Shown: piece by piece, positions 8,362 to 17,972 of the stretch
How positions within the stretch are numbered: the stretch's first letter is position 1
How the letters are laid out: each line of letters starts with the position of its first letter
NCBI RefSeq assembly: GCF_007741475.1
Contig: NZ_CP036261.1
Coordinates: forward strand, 4,279,798-4,343,797
Direction: 5' to 3'
DNA length: 64,000 nt
Source of the DNA: Rosistilla ulvae
Lineage (GTDB): Bacteria > Planctomycetota > Planctomycetia > Pirellulales > Pirellulaceae
Translations under genes and position numbers: made by a program
The notes under the pieces: generated by a model
The model's input: only the letters and a program-made list of their open reading frames with translations
Told to the model about the DNA's origin: nothing
Databases searched by the model: none

Positions 8362-9660
8362 GTGACCAATCTAACACCAGCGGATGACGAAACCGCTGAT
8401 TCTGTCTCCGCTTTGGACGACGCCAACGACGAACTCACCGACGACGAGACTCTGTCGCCCGAACCGACCAGCGACGACTCGCCGATCAAAGGGAAACGGA
8501 TCGCGTTTGCCGGCAAGCTGGGAGGCTTATCGCGACGCGATGCGATGCGGTTGATCCGCGAACACTCGGGAATCGCATGCGACCAACCGTCGATGGCGGT
8601 CGACATCGTCGTGATCGGTGCCGAAGAATCGCCGTTGGCCGAAGGGGATCTACTGTCCGACGAACTTTGCGAAGCGGCCGCCCGCGGCGAAATCGAAGTC
8701 CTTTCGGAAACCGAGTTCTGGCAGCGGCTGGGATTGGTCGAAGCCGAACAAGCTGTCAAACGACTCTACACGCCGGCGATGCTGGCCGATCTGTTGGGCG
8801 TCTCGGTCCGCGTGATTCGTCGCTGGCATCGCCGCGGCCTGATCGTGCCGGCCCGAACTGTCCACAAGCTGCCCTACTTTGAGTTCCAAGAGATCGCGAC
8901 CGCTCGCCGATTGGCCGAACTGCTTGCTGCCGGAGCCAGCGTTGCGGCGATCGAACGGAAACTGGAATCGCTCTCCCAGGTCCTGCCGAGCGTCGACCGG
9001 CCGCTGGCACAGCTGTCGGTAATCATCGAAGGGAAACAGCTGCTGCTTCGCCAAGGCGAGGGGCTGATCGAACCGGGCGGGCAACTGCGAATCGATTTCG
9101 ACGCCTTGCCGTTGGAAGACGATCCCGAACCGGAGACGAACCCGTCGGTATTGGCGTTTGGAAACTCGGATCCCGAACCTGTCGAGGAAGAGGGCGAGAT
9201 CGATCCGTTGCAACAGAAGGCCTTCGACAGCGAAGACGACGGAGAATTCGAAGCCGCGATCGACTGCTACCACGCCATCTTGGCTCGCGATGGAGCCAGG
9301 GCGGACATCAGTTTCCAGCTGGCCGAATTGTTCTACCGAATGGGCGAATCGTGGGCGGCTCGCGAACGGTATTTGATCGCGATCGAATTGGACCCCGACT
9401 TTGTCGAAGCCCGGGCGAGCCTAGGCGGCCTGTTGGCCGAGATGGGGCGCAAAGAATTGGCCGTGGCGGCGTTCCGCGGAGCGTTGCGAGTTCACGACGA
9501 TTACCCCGACGTGCACTACAACCTGGCGAGAACGCTGGACGAATTGGACCGCGAGATCGAAGCCGACCATCACTGGCGGCGGTTCTTGCAACTGGCCCCC
9601 GAGAGCCCTTGGGCGGCAGCGGCCCGAGAGCGTTTAAATCTCGATCCGGAACCCGTTTAG
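8362..9660 (+). CDS. BRCT-like + MerR-type HTH + TPR fusion regulator
   Basis: A 432-residue cytoplasmic protein with three parts. Residues ~45-125 (KGKRIAFAGKLGGLSRRDAM, then AVDIVVIGAEESP) look like a BRCT domain as in NAD+-dependent ligases. Residues ~135-210 (YTPAMLADLLGVSVRVIRRWHRRGLI, then ATARRLAELLAAG) form a MerR-type winged HTH. Residues ~280-430 contain tetratricopeptide repeats (FEAAIDCYHAILARDG, AARERYLIAIELDPDF, VHYNLARTLDEL). The arrangement suggests a DNA-binding regulator or assembly factor; I recall similar fusions only in planctomycetes. The GTG at 8362 is chosen because AAGGAAG lies 4 bases upstream and the earlier frame is Arg/Ala-rich. The gene end overlaps the next gene, on the opposite strand, by 4 bases. 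Confidence 0.85.
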   Translation: MTNLTPADDETADSVSALDDANDELTDDETLSPEPTSDDSPIKGKRIAFAGKLGGLSRRDAMRLIREHSGIACDQPSMAVDIVVIGAEESPLAEGDLLSDELCEAAARGEIEVLSETEFWQRLGLVEAEQAVKRLYTPAMLADLLGVSVRVIRRWHRRGLIVPARTVHKLPYFEFQEIATARRLAELLAAGASVAAIERKLESLSQVLPSVDRPLAQLSVIIEGKQLLLRQGEGLIEPGGQLRIDFDALPLEDDPEPETNPSVLAFGNSDPEPVEEEGEIDPLQQKAFDSEDDGEFEAAIDCYHAILARDGARADISFQLAELFYRMGESWAARERYLIAIELDPDFVEARASLGGLLAEMGRKELAVAAFRGALRVHDDYPDVHYNLARTLDELDREIEADHHWRRFLQLAPESPWAAAARERLNLDPEPV

Positions 9661-9986
9661 CGAGCGTAGACGGGGACGAAGCTGACTCGGTATTGCGGAT
9701 AGACGATGCTGCTTCGCATCATCGGCATGTCCGATGCGGTGGGTCGCAGCGGCGAATAACCGCGCCACGCGTTGTATTCCATCCGCGCTCGTCGCTGACG
9801 CGATTTTTCCATTGCGATTTGTTGTCGCAGCTGGGCGACGGTCAACGCTTGCGGTTGCGAGTTGTAGGATGTCGATTCTTCCAACACGATCCGCCCTGGT
9901 GCGGGAAGTTCGTTGTCTTGCGCGGTTGCGTGGGACGAAGCCAACGCGACGACGGCGAGCATCGCAATTGAGGTAATGCGTTTCAT
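9657..9986 (-). CDS. Small exported protein of unknown function
   Basis: A 109-residue protein with a clear signal peptide (MKRITSIAMLAVVALASSHA, cleavage near ATA-QD). The mature part has a short charged helix (LRQQIAMEKSRQRRARMEYN) and a C-terminus rich in Pro, Tyr and Ser (RGYSPLRPTASDMPMM). I do not recognise a domain. It converges with the regulator gene with a 4-base overlap of the ends. Similar short exported proteins with RxxxE-Y-N-A-W-x-G-Y segments occur in other Pirellulaceae as I recall, which supports it being real. Confidence 0.75.
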   Translation of the reverse strand: MKRITSIAMLAVVALASSHATAQDNELPAPGRIVLEESTSYNSQPQALTVAQLRQQIAMEKSRQRRARMEYNAWRGYSPLRPTASDMPMMRSSIVYPQYRVSFVPVYAR

Positions 9987-10359
9987 TCTGGCACAGCCTT
10001 TGGATCGTGGTGGGTTTGGTTTGCGTTAGAACCGCCAATATCCTGTTGTTCGACCTCCAGGTTGTTTGCTCCACACACTACCACCCTGCTAATTGGTTTT
10101 CGGTTAGAGAACCGTTCGCGTCGTTGCGATCAAGTAAAGGCTAACGTCCAAGAAACTCGGCAACGGCAGGCCGATCTCGTAACGATCGGCTCGCTTGCAT
10201 CCGAATCGGTAAACCGGAAGGCTTCCCGATTCGTGCAAAGTGGCCTTTTGCTCCCCTAGACCCGCCATCCATGCCTTTAACTTTGGCGAGGATTGCGTTA
10301 AGTTTGGGCGTTCGCGATTGGTAACAAACCTACAAACCATGTCCCTTTTGGAGAAAACG
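9987..10359. other. Divergent intergenic region, no gene seen
   Basis: 373 bases between the small exported protein gene and the lipoprotein gene. It must contain both promoters. Short open frames here have no ribosome-binding site and no protein-like composition. GGAGAAAACG precedes the ATG at 10360. Confidence 0.5.
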
Positions 10360-10548
10360 ATGAAACGCTACTTAACTGGCATCGCCCTGGCTGCTTGGAT
10401 GATTTCGATGGTTGGATGCGCTCCTGCCGATCAAGGCGCTGACGTTAGCACCGACGCACCTGCAGCAACCGAAGCTGCCGATGGTGGCAACACCACGACC
10501 GCAGCTGAAACTCCTGTTGCAGCTGAAGAAGCTCCAGCAGCTGAGTAA
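10360..10548 (+). CDS. Small lipoprotein with acidic Ala/Thr-rich tail
   Basis: A 62-residue protein with a type II (lipoprotein) signal peptide: MKRYLTGIALAAWMISMVGC, with the lipobox MVGC. The mature part is only about 43 residues and is low-complexity, rich in Ala, Glu, Thr and Pro (APAATEAADGG, AAETPVAAEEAPAAE). No domain is recognised. The start is at 10360, preceded by GGAGAAAACG; an in-frame upstream extension of 40 codons lacks a ribosome-binding site and would bury the signal peptide. A strong intrinsic terminator follows. Confidence 0.75.
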   Translation: MKRYLTGIALAAWMISMVGCAPADQGADVSTDAPAATEAADGGNTTTAAETPVAAEEAPAAE

Positions 10549-10590
10549 TCGCGAATCCGGGATTCCGGATCGCATAAAGAATATTGCAAC

Positions 10591-10632
10591 AGCGTCGCGT
10601 GAATTTACTGTTTCACGCGACGCTGTTTTTTT
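10591..10632 (+). terminator. Rho-independent terminator
   Basis: A perfect 13-bp stem (AGCGTCGCGTGAA with TTCACGCGACGCT, 10591-10603 and 10612-10624), an 8-base loop and the T-run GTTTTTTT at 10625-10632. It ends the small lipoprotein transcript 43 bases after its stop codon and faces the 3' end of the mechanosensitive channel gene on the other strand. Confidence 0.93.
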
Positions 10633-10659
10633 ATGCGCCATCGGCTCGCGTACAGCGGA

Positions 10660-13600
10660 CTATTTCGCTCGCTCGCGAATCGGCATTCCATTTTCTCCCG
10701 ACGTCGACTGCGCTCCGGTCAGCAGTTCCTTGGGGAACGATCGCAGATGCAGATCGCGCTGCGGGAAGGAGATCTCGATCCCGGCTGCGTTAAACTCGTT
10801 ATGGATGTTCGTGTGCAGTTCGTGAACTGTCGACAAACGATTGTCCAACGACGCCAGATAACAACGTATCACCAGGTCCAACGTGCTGTCGCCAAACCCT
10901 TCAAAGGTGATCACGGGGCTTGGATCTTTGGAGATGTTCGGATGATCGTCGCAGATCCGCCGCAGCACCTCGCAAGCGTGTTCGGTATTGGTGCCATAGG
11001 CGACGCCAACGTTTACGACCAAGCGATTTGTCGTGTCGGAGAGGGTCCAGTTGACCAACCGGCCGGTGATCAGATCTTTGTTGGGAATGATCAACTCCTG
11101 GCGATCCCAGTTGATCACAGTCGTGGCTCGCATCCGGATCTTAGAGACCGCTCCGGTCGTGCCGTCGATCGTGACCACGTCGCCGACTCGCAGCGGTTGT
11201 TCAAACAGCAGGATGATCCCGCTGATAAAGTTCGCAAAAATCTCCTGCAAACCAAACCCGAGACCGACACCCAACGCGGCGACCAACCACTGGATGCTCT
11301 CCCAGCGGACGCCGACCGATCTCGCCGCCAACATAATTCCAGCGGCTAACATCACATAACTGCTGAGCGTCTTGATCGCGTACCGCGCCGCGTTGTCCAA
11401 CGGCAACCGCTGCAACAGCGTCGTCTCCAACAGACCGGGCAAGTTGCGGACGGCGATAAACGTCAGCGCGATCAACGGGGCGACGATCACGATATCCCCA
11501 ATCGTTAACGGATCGCCACCGGGATTCGACGCCGGGATGATCGTAAACCGATCCAAGTAGTCGACCGCCGGCAGCACGCTGGTCCAGATCCATGCGAATC
11601 CGAATAGCCCGGCAACGGTCAGCGTCGTCGAGATCAAACGCATCGTTTGCGCACTCGCCTCGCGAATGTTGACCTCCGGAATTTCAGTCAGCTCGATCGG
11701 CGAACGGTCCGCGGTTTCGGAAGCCGCCATCCGATCGCGAACCTGTTGAATCGCCATCGCGCGGCGGTTCAGGATCGCCCATCGCCGCATCACACCACCA
11801 ACCAAGATCAACGCGACAGCTAACATCAACGTCTTGTAAAGCTGATGGGCTAACTGGTTTGCGCTGTACGTGTATCCGGCCAACGACATCAGCCCCAACA
11901 GCAGCGGAGTGCAGGAGAACGCCGTGTGCCAGACGACTCGCAACCGATCGATCCAACCGTCGCGGTGCTCCAGCAACCACAGCGACAGCGCGCCGGTCTT
12001 CGGATGCATGATGCCCCGCACGAACCAAGCGGTTTGCAGCATCAAAACAAAAAAGACCAACCGTCCTAGCGACGTTTCCCAGCGGACGTTTCCGCAGTGT
12101 GTCAGCAATGCCCATACGAAGACAAACGGCAGCGCCAGATCCATGTACCATCGCAGGTGCATCCGCGACGTGGTGGCCGATCGATCGGACCATCCAAAGT
12201 GTGCTCGGGCCAGCCCGCCGGGGCGAACAACTTGGCGGATCAATTCCAACGGCGCGACGAACATTGCCGCGAACAATAACCCGTAACCCGTCGCTTCGAC
12301 GTACGAAGGGAATTTGTCGGCATAAGCCAACTGCCAGCCCGGGATCGCTAATGCCAACGGCAACAACAACGCCAAGACAAGCGTCGTTAAGATTGCCGAC
12401 CACGTCGGCTTCATATCGACCGACGTCCCGCGATTCGCATCGGCCCCAAGATCCTGCAACCGCCGCCGCAACCGCGGCCCGGCGAACAGCAGCATCAGCA
12501 GGCACGCGCCCCAAGTCACGGTCAAAAAGATGTTCTCCTGAGCCTCCTCCCACAACGCATTGACGACGCTGCGAAGATTGGCAGGATAGACGAGCCCTTG
12601 GAACGCTCGCCAAGCCAGCGGGAAATCGTCCCAGCCCAAACGCTCAGCACTGCGGAACCACAACACACGACCAGCGATCATCGTTTCGAAACGGTGAATC
12701 GACTTCATGTAGTCCTGCTGCTCGACGCTCTTGTTCAGCAGCGTGTTGCGGTAGTTGTTTGCATCTTGTTCGATCTGTTCGAGCAAGCGTTCGAGGACCT
12801 TGTAGTCCGACGCCGTCCGTTCATTCCCTTCCATATGACTGGACGTTTGCCGCGAGATCGATTCGCGGACCAATCCGATCTCGGTCAACAGCGACCGCAT
12901 GTCATCGAGCTCGTCGTTGGTTTGGACCATCTGTCGCCGCAGGTTGGTCTGATTCGGCAATGACGCGCGCTTCTGCTGCAGCATCAACCCCATCGCACTG
13001 CTCAACCCGCTGTCGTTCTCCAACTCCTTCTCGACCTGCGCGTTGATCGATTCGTATTCCAGCTTCAGTTTGTCCGACTCTCGGGACAGTTCCGCCAATT
13101 CGGCTTCGACATCGGCTTGGCCTTGCACCACCGACTGCCACGACGAAGCGATATCGCGGGTTTCGATCGTCAATTCGCCATCGGCCAACGGCGTCTTTGC
13201 GATCTGTTCCTCGAACTCGAGGATCCGCCGTCGGACCTTGAGCACGCGATCCTCGGCGAAACGTTTCGCGATCTCGGTAGCGCGGGCCTGCAACCGCTGC
13301 TCTTCCAGCTTGGCCAATTTGATTCGCGCTTCCATCAACGGCCGTTCCAGCTCGAACGTCGTCTTCTCCTGTTGGTAGACGGCCAACTGCTGTTGCAGCA
13401 ATCCGATGCTGGCCATCTGCAACCACTGCTGAGCCTGCGTTGAAAACGGCAACGCCTGCTCGGTCGCTTTGGGCGCAGGCGCTTGCAGGCGAGCGTTCAA
13501 CAATTCGCGGGTGTCCGAAAGCAATTGCGGCAGCGCGGTCAGGCGTTCGCTGCGAGTGCTTCGCGCCGCTTCGAGTTCCTGCCGCTGTTGCCGCGCATCG

Positions 13601-14112
13601 GCCACCGCCTGATCCGCCGCCAACTTCGCCGCCTGCAATTCGTCGGGAGACCCGAAGAACTCCGGGTCGGGAGCCCCCGCCGCCTCGGCTTGATCCAAAG
13701 CTTGTTCCGCCGCCGCCGTCGCTTCGGGAGCGTTTTTGGCAGCCTGCTTCAGCGCCTCCAGCCGCGTCGCCGCCGCTTCGGTCTCGGTCATCTTCTGCAG
13801 CGTCTCATCGATCGTCGCTAGCAGTGCGGTCCGCGCCTCGTCATCCAAGTCCTTGCTTTGGTCGATCTCATCGCGACGCCGCTTGATCGCCTCCACCTTG
13901 GGCAAGTGCGGCGTTTCGCCGCTGGCCGACGCAGCGATCGGTGCCGCGCTTGCGGCCGGTGCCGCCGCCGGCGGTTGCGCATCTTGAGCGGTGCCGTAGG
14001 TCGCGACTGCAACGACCAGCATCAGGCTCGCAAAAATGAATCGATGAGAGAGCCAAACGGTTCGGGACCTGCTGCACGATCCGATTCCATCGGCAGCTTC
14101 GTTCGATCCCAT
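10660..14112 (-). CDS. Large MscS/MscK-type mechanosensitive channel
   Basis: About 1,150 residues from the ATG at 14112. A signal peptide (WLSHRFIFASLMLVVAVATY, then GTAQ) is followed by a long periplasmic coiled-coil region rich in Ala/Glu/Gln, then many transmembrane helices. The C-terminal MscS domain is clear: ALGVGLGFGLQEIFANFISG (pore helix), EQPLRVGDVVTIDGTTG, RMRATTVINWDRQELIIPN, and the alpha-beta tail ITFEGFGDSTLDLVIRCYL. These channels open on osmotic downshock. The layout resembles MscK/KefA or MscM. The frame remains open to 14403 (ATGs near 14265 and at 14403), but that extension is Arg-rich and would place the signal peptide internally. The start is therefore uncertain. Confidence 0.92.
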   Translation of the reverse strand: MGSNEAADGIGSCSRSRTVWLSHRFIFASLMLVVAVATYGTAQDAQPPAAAPAASAAPIAASASGETPHLPKVEAIKRRRDEIDQSKDLDDEARTALLATIDETLQKMTETEAAATRLEALKQAAKNAPEATAAAEQALDQAEAAGAPDPEFFGSPDELQAAKLAADQAVADARQQRQELEAARSTRSERLTALPQLLSDTRELLNARLQAPAPKATEQALPFSTQAQQWLQMASIGLLQQQLAVYQQEKTTFELERPLMEARIKLAKLEEQRLQARATEIAKRFAEDRVLKVRRRILEFEEQIAKTPLADGELTIETRDIASSWQSVVQGQADVEAELAELSRESDKLKLEYESINAQVEKELENDSGLSSAMGLMLQQKRASLPNQTNLRRQMVQTNDELDDMRSLLTEIGLVRESISRQTSSHMEGNERTASDYKVLERLLEQIEQDANNYRNTLLNKSVEQQDYMKSIHRFETMIAGRVLWFRSAERLGWDDFPLAWRAFQGLVYPANLRSVVNALWEEAQENIFLTVTWGACLLMLLFAGPRLRRRLQDLGADANRGTSVDMKPTWSAILTTLVLALLLPLALAIPGWQLAYADKFPSYVEATGYGLLFAAMFVAPLELIRQVVRPGGLARAHFGWSDRSATTSRMHLRWYMDLALPFVFVWALLTHCGNVRWETSLGRLVFFVLMLQTAWFVRGIMHPKTGALSLWLLEHRDGWIDRLRVVWHTAFSCTPLLLGLMSLAGYTYSANQLAHQLYKTLMLAVALILVGGVMRRWAILNRRAMAIQQVRDRMAASETADRSPIELTEIPEVNIREASAQTMRLISTTLTVAGLFGFAWIWTSVLPAVDYLDRFTIIPASNPGGDPLTIGDIVIVAPLIALTFIAVRNLPGLLETTLLQRLPLDNAARYAIKTLSSYVMLAAGIMLAARSVGVRWESIQWLVAALGVGLGFGLQEIFANFISGIILLFEQPLRVGDVVTIDGTTGAVSKIRMRATTVINWDRQELIIPNKDLITGRLVNWTLSDTTNRLVVNVGVAYGTNTEHACEVLRRICDDHPNISKDPSPVITFEGFGDSTLDLVIRCYLASLDNRLSTVHELHTNIHNEFNAAGIEISFPQRDLHLRSFPKELLTGAQSTSGENGMPIRERAK

Positions 14113-14529
14113 TGGCTGGAACGTCTGCTTGTTACGCAGCCCCGTTTCGACGTGCGGTTTTTCCGAGACGAACCGCCTCACCGCGACCCGCCGTGGCGGC
14201 TTCCGCACTAAACCGAGAGTTTTTTCAGACGCGTCGACGATTCGATTCCTTACATATTCCATCATAGGCCCGATGATCCGATAAGCTCGCGATCGGCGAA
14301 AGGGCACTTCGGTAATTCGCTGCCGCCTCTTCGCTGCTGCAGGTGGCGACGAAGCTGGAACGACTGCACCGTTTCGGCGGACCGCACGCCCGACACTGGA
14401 CATTTTTGGAAACTATTTACCCTTAGGGGGTGAATCCGAGGCCGCGATCCGATATTCTTCCACGCTTGCTACCGGGCAGATCCAGTGCCTGCCTCCCCCT
14501 TCCTGCCTCGGTTTGGGAACCGCCTCAAG
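14113..14529. other. Divergent region before the decarboxylase operon
   Basis: If the channel starts at 14112, this 417-base gap separates it from the divergent OadG-like gene. The minus strand stays open through it, so part may be the channel's N-terminus. I see no repeat or RNA gene. Confidence 0.4.
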
Positions 14530-14844
14530 ATGTATTTGCTCGCCCTTACAGCGGCCGCGGTCAATCCGCAGCCTGCCCCCAACGAATTGCCGCAGGCTCT
14601 CGTGATCGCGCTCAGCGGGATGTTGATCGTCGGATCGGCGCTGCTGCTGATCTGTCTGTTCATCTCCACGATGCCGCGAATCCTGGCGATCACCGAAAAA
14701 TTCTGGCCCGAGGTGGAAGAATCTCACGGCGGGGCAGCGCATCCTGAGAGTCACGTTCCGGACGACGACGCGGTGTTGGCCGCGATCGGGTTCGTCTTGC
14801 ATCAAGAGTTTCAGCGACAGCTTCAATCCGACGGTCCGGTTTAA
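14530..14844 (+). CDS. OadG-like small subunit of Na+-translocating decarboxylase
   Basis: A 104-residue single-span membrane protein (helix LPQALVIALSGMLIVGSALL, then LICLFISTMPRI). A charged cytoplasmic tail ends in HVPDDDAVLAAIGFVLHQEF. OadG-type gamma subunits have exactly this plan: one helix plus a tail that binds the alpha subunit and often a Zn2+ ion. It ends 9 bases before oadB. ATG 14530 is preferred to an in-frame GTG at 14485 because it places the helix near the N-terminus. The gene-order evidence is stronger than sequence similarity, which is low throughout this family. Confidence 0.75.
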   Translation: MYLLALTAAAVNPQPAPNELPQALVIALSGMLIVGSALLLICLFISTMPRILAITEKFWPEVEESHGGAAHPESHVPDDDAVLAAIGFVLHQEFQRQLQSDGPV

Positions 14845-14853
14845 AAGACAACA

Positions 14854-16020
14854 ATGGATATTCTGCTTGAATTTATAAACACGACCGGATTTGCGGCGAT
14901 GTCCCCCGGCAACGCGATCATGATCCTTGTCGGGATCGTGTTCATCGGCCTGGCGATTGTCAAAGACTATGAACCGCTGCTGTTGGTCCCGATTGGGATG
15001 GGAGCGATCGTCGGCAACATTCCGGTGATCGAAGGGATGGCGATGGGAGTCTACGACCATCACCGTTGGATCCTCGACAATGGCGTCGTGGAGTATCAGC
15101 CCGGCAGCGTCCTCAGCTACCTGTACCTTGGCGTCAGTCTAGGCATCTACCCGCCGCTGATTTTCCTAGGCATCGGCGCGATGACCGACTTCTCCACGAT
15201 GCTCTCCAATCCCAAGCTGACGCTGCTGGGGGCGGCCGCGCAGATCGGCGTCTTCGCCACGTTCCTGGGGGCCGTCTGGCTCGGCTTCACGCTGCCCGAA
15301 GCGGGGGCGATCGGCATCATCGGCGGCGCCGACGGTCCGACAGCGATCTTCCTGGCCGCGAAACTCGCCCCCGATCTGCTGGGCGCGATCGCGATCGCCG
15401 CCTATTCCTACATGGCCTTGGTCCCCGTGATCCAACCGCCCGTGATGAAACTGTTGACCACGCGCGAAGAGCGTTTGATCCGCATGAAGCCGCCGCGGAA
15501 GGTCTCCAAGCGCGAGCGGATGATCTTCCCGATCGCGGCCTTCCTGATCTGTGCCTTGATCGCACCGGGAGCTATCACGTTGTTGGGGATGCTGTTCTTC
15601 GGCAACTTGTTGAAAGAGAGCCTCGTCACCGAACGCTTGGCCAACACCGCGCGAACCGCCTTCATCGATATCGTGACGATCCTGCTCGGCTTTTCGGTTG
15701 GTGCCAGCACGCAAGCCGACACCTTCCTGAAACCGCAATCGCTGCTGATCTTCGGTCTCGGTGCGTTGTCGTTTGTGATCGCCACGGCCAGCGGCGTGAT
15801 GTTCGCCAAACTTATGAATCGGTTCCTGACCGATAAGATCAACCCATTGGTCGGTGCGGCGGGTGTCTCCGCGGTCCCCGATTCGGCGCGCGTCGTGCAG
15901 ATGGTTGGCCAACAAGCCGACCCGCACAATTTCCTACTGATGCACGCGATGGCCCCCAATGTCGCCGGAGTGATCGGTTCGGCGATCGCCGCCGGTGTGC
16001 TCTGGTCGGTGTTAACGTGA
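14854..16020 (+). CDS. oadB: Na+-translocating decarboxylase beta subunit
   Basis: A 388-residue polytopic inner-membrane protein that couples decarboxylation of carboxybiotin to Na+ export. It carries the functional signatures of OadB/MmdB/GcdB: IGIIGGADGPTAIFLAAKL (the Asp used for Na+ and proton transfer) and, near the C-terminus, NPLVGAAGVSAVPDSARVVQ and NFLLMHAMAPNVAGVIGSAI (the Asn and Ser positions of the ion path). It sits directly after the gamma-like gene and before the alpha subunit gene, so the window holds a full pump. Length matches the family. Which acid is decarboxylated depends on the alpha subunit. Confidence 0.95.
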   Translation: MDILLEFINTTGFAAMSPGNAIMILVGIVFIGLAIVKDYEPLLLVPIGMGAIVGNIPVIEGMAMGVYDHHRWILDNGVVEYQPGSVLSYLYLGVSLGIYPPLIFLGIGAMTDFSTMLSNPKLTLLGAAAQIGVFATFLGAVWLGFTLPEAGAIGIIGGADGPTAIFLAAKLAPDLLGAIAIAAYSYMALVPVIQPPVMKLLTTREERLIRMKPPRKVSKRERMIFPIAAFLICALIAPGAITLLGMLFFGNLLKESLVTERLANTARTAFIDIVTILLGFSVGASTQADTFLKPQSLLIFGLGALSFVIATASGVMFAKLMNRFLTDKINPLVGAAGVSAVPDSARVVQMVGQQADPHNFLLMHAMAPNVAGVIGSAIAAGVLWSVLT

Positions 16021-16100
16021 TCCGGTAGCGCGACAGCAACGACAAGCTTTGTCCAAACGAATTAAAAACTAACGAAGACGAAATCAGCAAAGGCGATTCA

Positions 16101-17930
16101 GTGGCGAAGAAACGAATCCAGTTCATGTGTACGGCGTTCCGCGATGGGTTTCAGTCGGTCTATGGCGCTCGCGTCTTAACCCCCGACTTCCTGCCCGCCG
16201 TCGAAGCGGCTCGCGACGCGGGGATCAGCTGGCTGGAAGCTGGCGGCGGGGCCCGCTTCCAATCGTTGTACTTCTACTGCAACGAAGACGCCTTCGACAT
16301 GATGGATGCGTTTCGAAGCGCCGCCGGTCCCGATGCCAACCTGCAAACCCTGGCTCGCGGCGTGAACGTCGTCGGCCTCGATTCGCAGTCCAGCGACATC
16401 ATCGACCTGCATGCCAAGCTTTTCAAAAAACATGGCATGACAACGATCCGCAACTTCGACGCGTTAAACGATGTCGAGAACCTGATCTACAGCGGCCGCT
16501 GCATCACCGACGCGGGACTGAAGCATCAAGTCTGCGTGACGCTGATGGAATTGCCCCCGGGATGCACCGGTGCCCACGACGCCGCCTTCTACAGCGACAC
16601 GCTGCGAAAAATCTTGGATGCCGACATTCCCTTCGACGCCGTCTGTTTTAAAGACGCATCGGGAACCGCGGTCCCATCGAAGGTCTACGAGACGATCGCC
16701 GCGGCTCGCAAGATGTTGCCCGCCGACACGTTCATCCATTTCCACACGCATGAAACCGCCGGCGTCAGCGTGCTGGCCAACAAAGCGGCGATCGACGCGG
16801 GAGCCGATGCGATCGACCTGTCGATGGCGCCCTGTTCGGGCGGCACGTGTCAGCCCGATATCTTGGTGATGTGGCACGCTCTGCGTGGCACCGAATACGA
16901 TCTTGATATCGATGTCGAAAAGGTCCGCGCGGCCGAAGAGGTCTTCAAGGACTGCATGAAAGATTATTTCCTGCCTCCCGAAGCGACAGCTGTCGAACCG
17001 TTGATCCCATGGAGCCCGATGCCGGGCGGCGCGCTGACAGCCAACACCCAGATGTTGCGTGACAACAACATCATGGAGAAATATCCGCAGATTATCGCGG
17101 CGATGAGCGATGTCGTCCGCAAGGGTGGCTACGGCACCTCGGTCACTCCCGTCTCGCAATTCTATTTCCAGCAGGCCTTCAACAACGTGATGTTTGGCCC
17201 CTGGAAGAAGATCGCCGAACCGTACGGCAAAATGGTCCTCGGCTACTTCGGCAAAACGCCCGTTCCGCCCGATGCCGATGTTGTCAAATTGGCCGAAGAC
17301 CAGTTGAGTCTTCCCGTCACAACGCGTCCGGTGCTGGAACTAAACGACGCCGATCCATCCAAGGGAATCGCAGCGGCGACCGCCGTATTACAAGAAGCCG
17401 ACCTGCCGGTGACCGACGAAAATATCTTCATCGCGTCGACGTGTAAAGAAAAGGGCGTCCGGTTCCTGCAAGGCAAAGCGGAACTCGGAATCCGCAAGAT
17501 CGACAAGGCAGCCGAAGCGGCCGCTGCCGCCGCGGCTCCGGCAGCGACGACCAATGGCCCCGCCGAATACAACGTCTCGGTCAACGGCAACGACATCTTC
17601 ATGGCCTTTGAAGGGAACATGGTGACCGTCGGCGGCAAGGTCTACCGCGTCGCAATCAAACCCGAATCGGGCGGTTCCACGACAACCAGCTCCGCATCCA
17701 ACGGATCCACAAGCTCGACCGACATCACCAGCCAGATGCCCGGCAGCGTCTTCAAACAACTTGTCCAACCGGGACAGCGGGTTCGCGAAGGGGAATCGAT
17801 CTTGATTCTCGAAGCGATGAAGATGGAGATGGAAGTCGCGTCGCCAATCGACGGCACCGTCGCCACGGTCAACGTCCAGGTCGGTGATCAAGTTGCGACA
17901 GGACAGGTGCTGGCAACGATCACGGCATAA
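16101..17930 (+). CDS. oadA: Biotin-containing decarboxylase alpha subunit (oxaloacetate/pyruvate carboxylase-like)
   Basis: 609 residues, GTG start. An HMGL-like TIM-barrel carboxyltransferase domain (about 5-270) shows FRDGFQSVYGARVLTPDFLP, LEAGGGARFQS, CFKDASG and the metal-binding HFHTHETAG. A PYC/OADA conserved domain follows (about 290-480; YGTSVTPVSQFYFQQAF). After an Ala-rich linker (residues about 475-490) comes a biotinyl domain whose EAMKMEME motif places the biotinylated lysine at about K574. This is the subunit plan of Na+-pumping oxaloacetate decarboxylase. Together with the two upstream genes it would export Na+ using oxaloacetate or a related acid. The 80-base gap before it could hold an internal promoter. 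Confidence 0.93.
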   Translation: MAKKRIQFMCTAFRDGFQSVYGARVLTPDFLPAVEAARDAGISWLEAGGGARFQSLYFYCNEDAFDMMDAFRSAAGPDANLQTLARGVNVVGLDSQSSDIIDLHAKLFKKHGMTTIRNFDALNDVENLIYSGRCITDAGLKHQVCVTLMELPPGCTGAHDAAFYSDTLRKILDADIPFDAVCFKDASGTAVPSKVYETIAAARKMLPADTFIHFHTHETAGVSVLANKAAIDAGADAIDLSMAPCSGGTCQPDILVMWHALRGTEYDLDIDVEKVRAAEEVFKDCMKDYFLPPEATAVEPLIPWSPMPGGALTANTQMLRDNNIMEKYPQIIAAMSDVVRKGGYGTSVTPVSQFYFQQAFNNVMFGPWKKIAEPYGKMVLGYFGKTPVPPDADVVKLAEDQLSLPVTTRPVLELNDADPSKGIAAATAVLQEADLPVTDENIFIASTCKEKGVRFLQGKAELGIRKIDKAAEAAAAAAAPAATTNGPAEYNVSVNGNDIFMAFEGNMVTVGGKVYRVAIKPESGGSTTTSSASNGSTSSTDITSQMPGSVFKQLVQPGQRVREGESILILEAMKMEMEVASPIDGTVATVNVQVGDQVATGQVLATITA

Positions 17931-17972
17931 CCTTCGGACAATCGCCCGAGTTGAATTGCTTTGCTGGAATCC

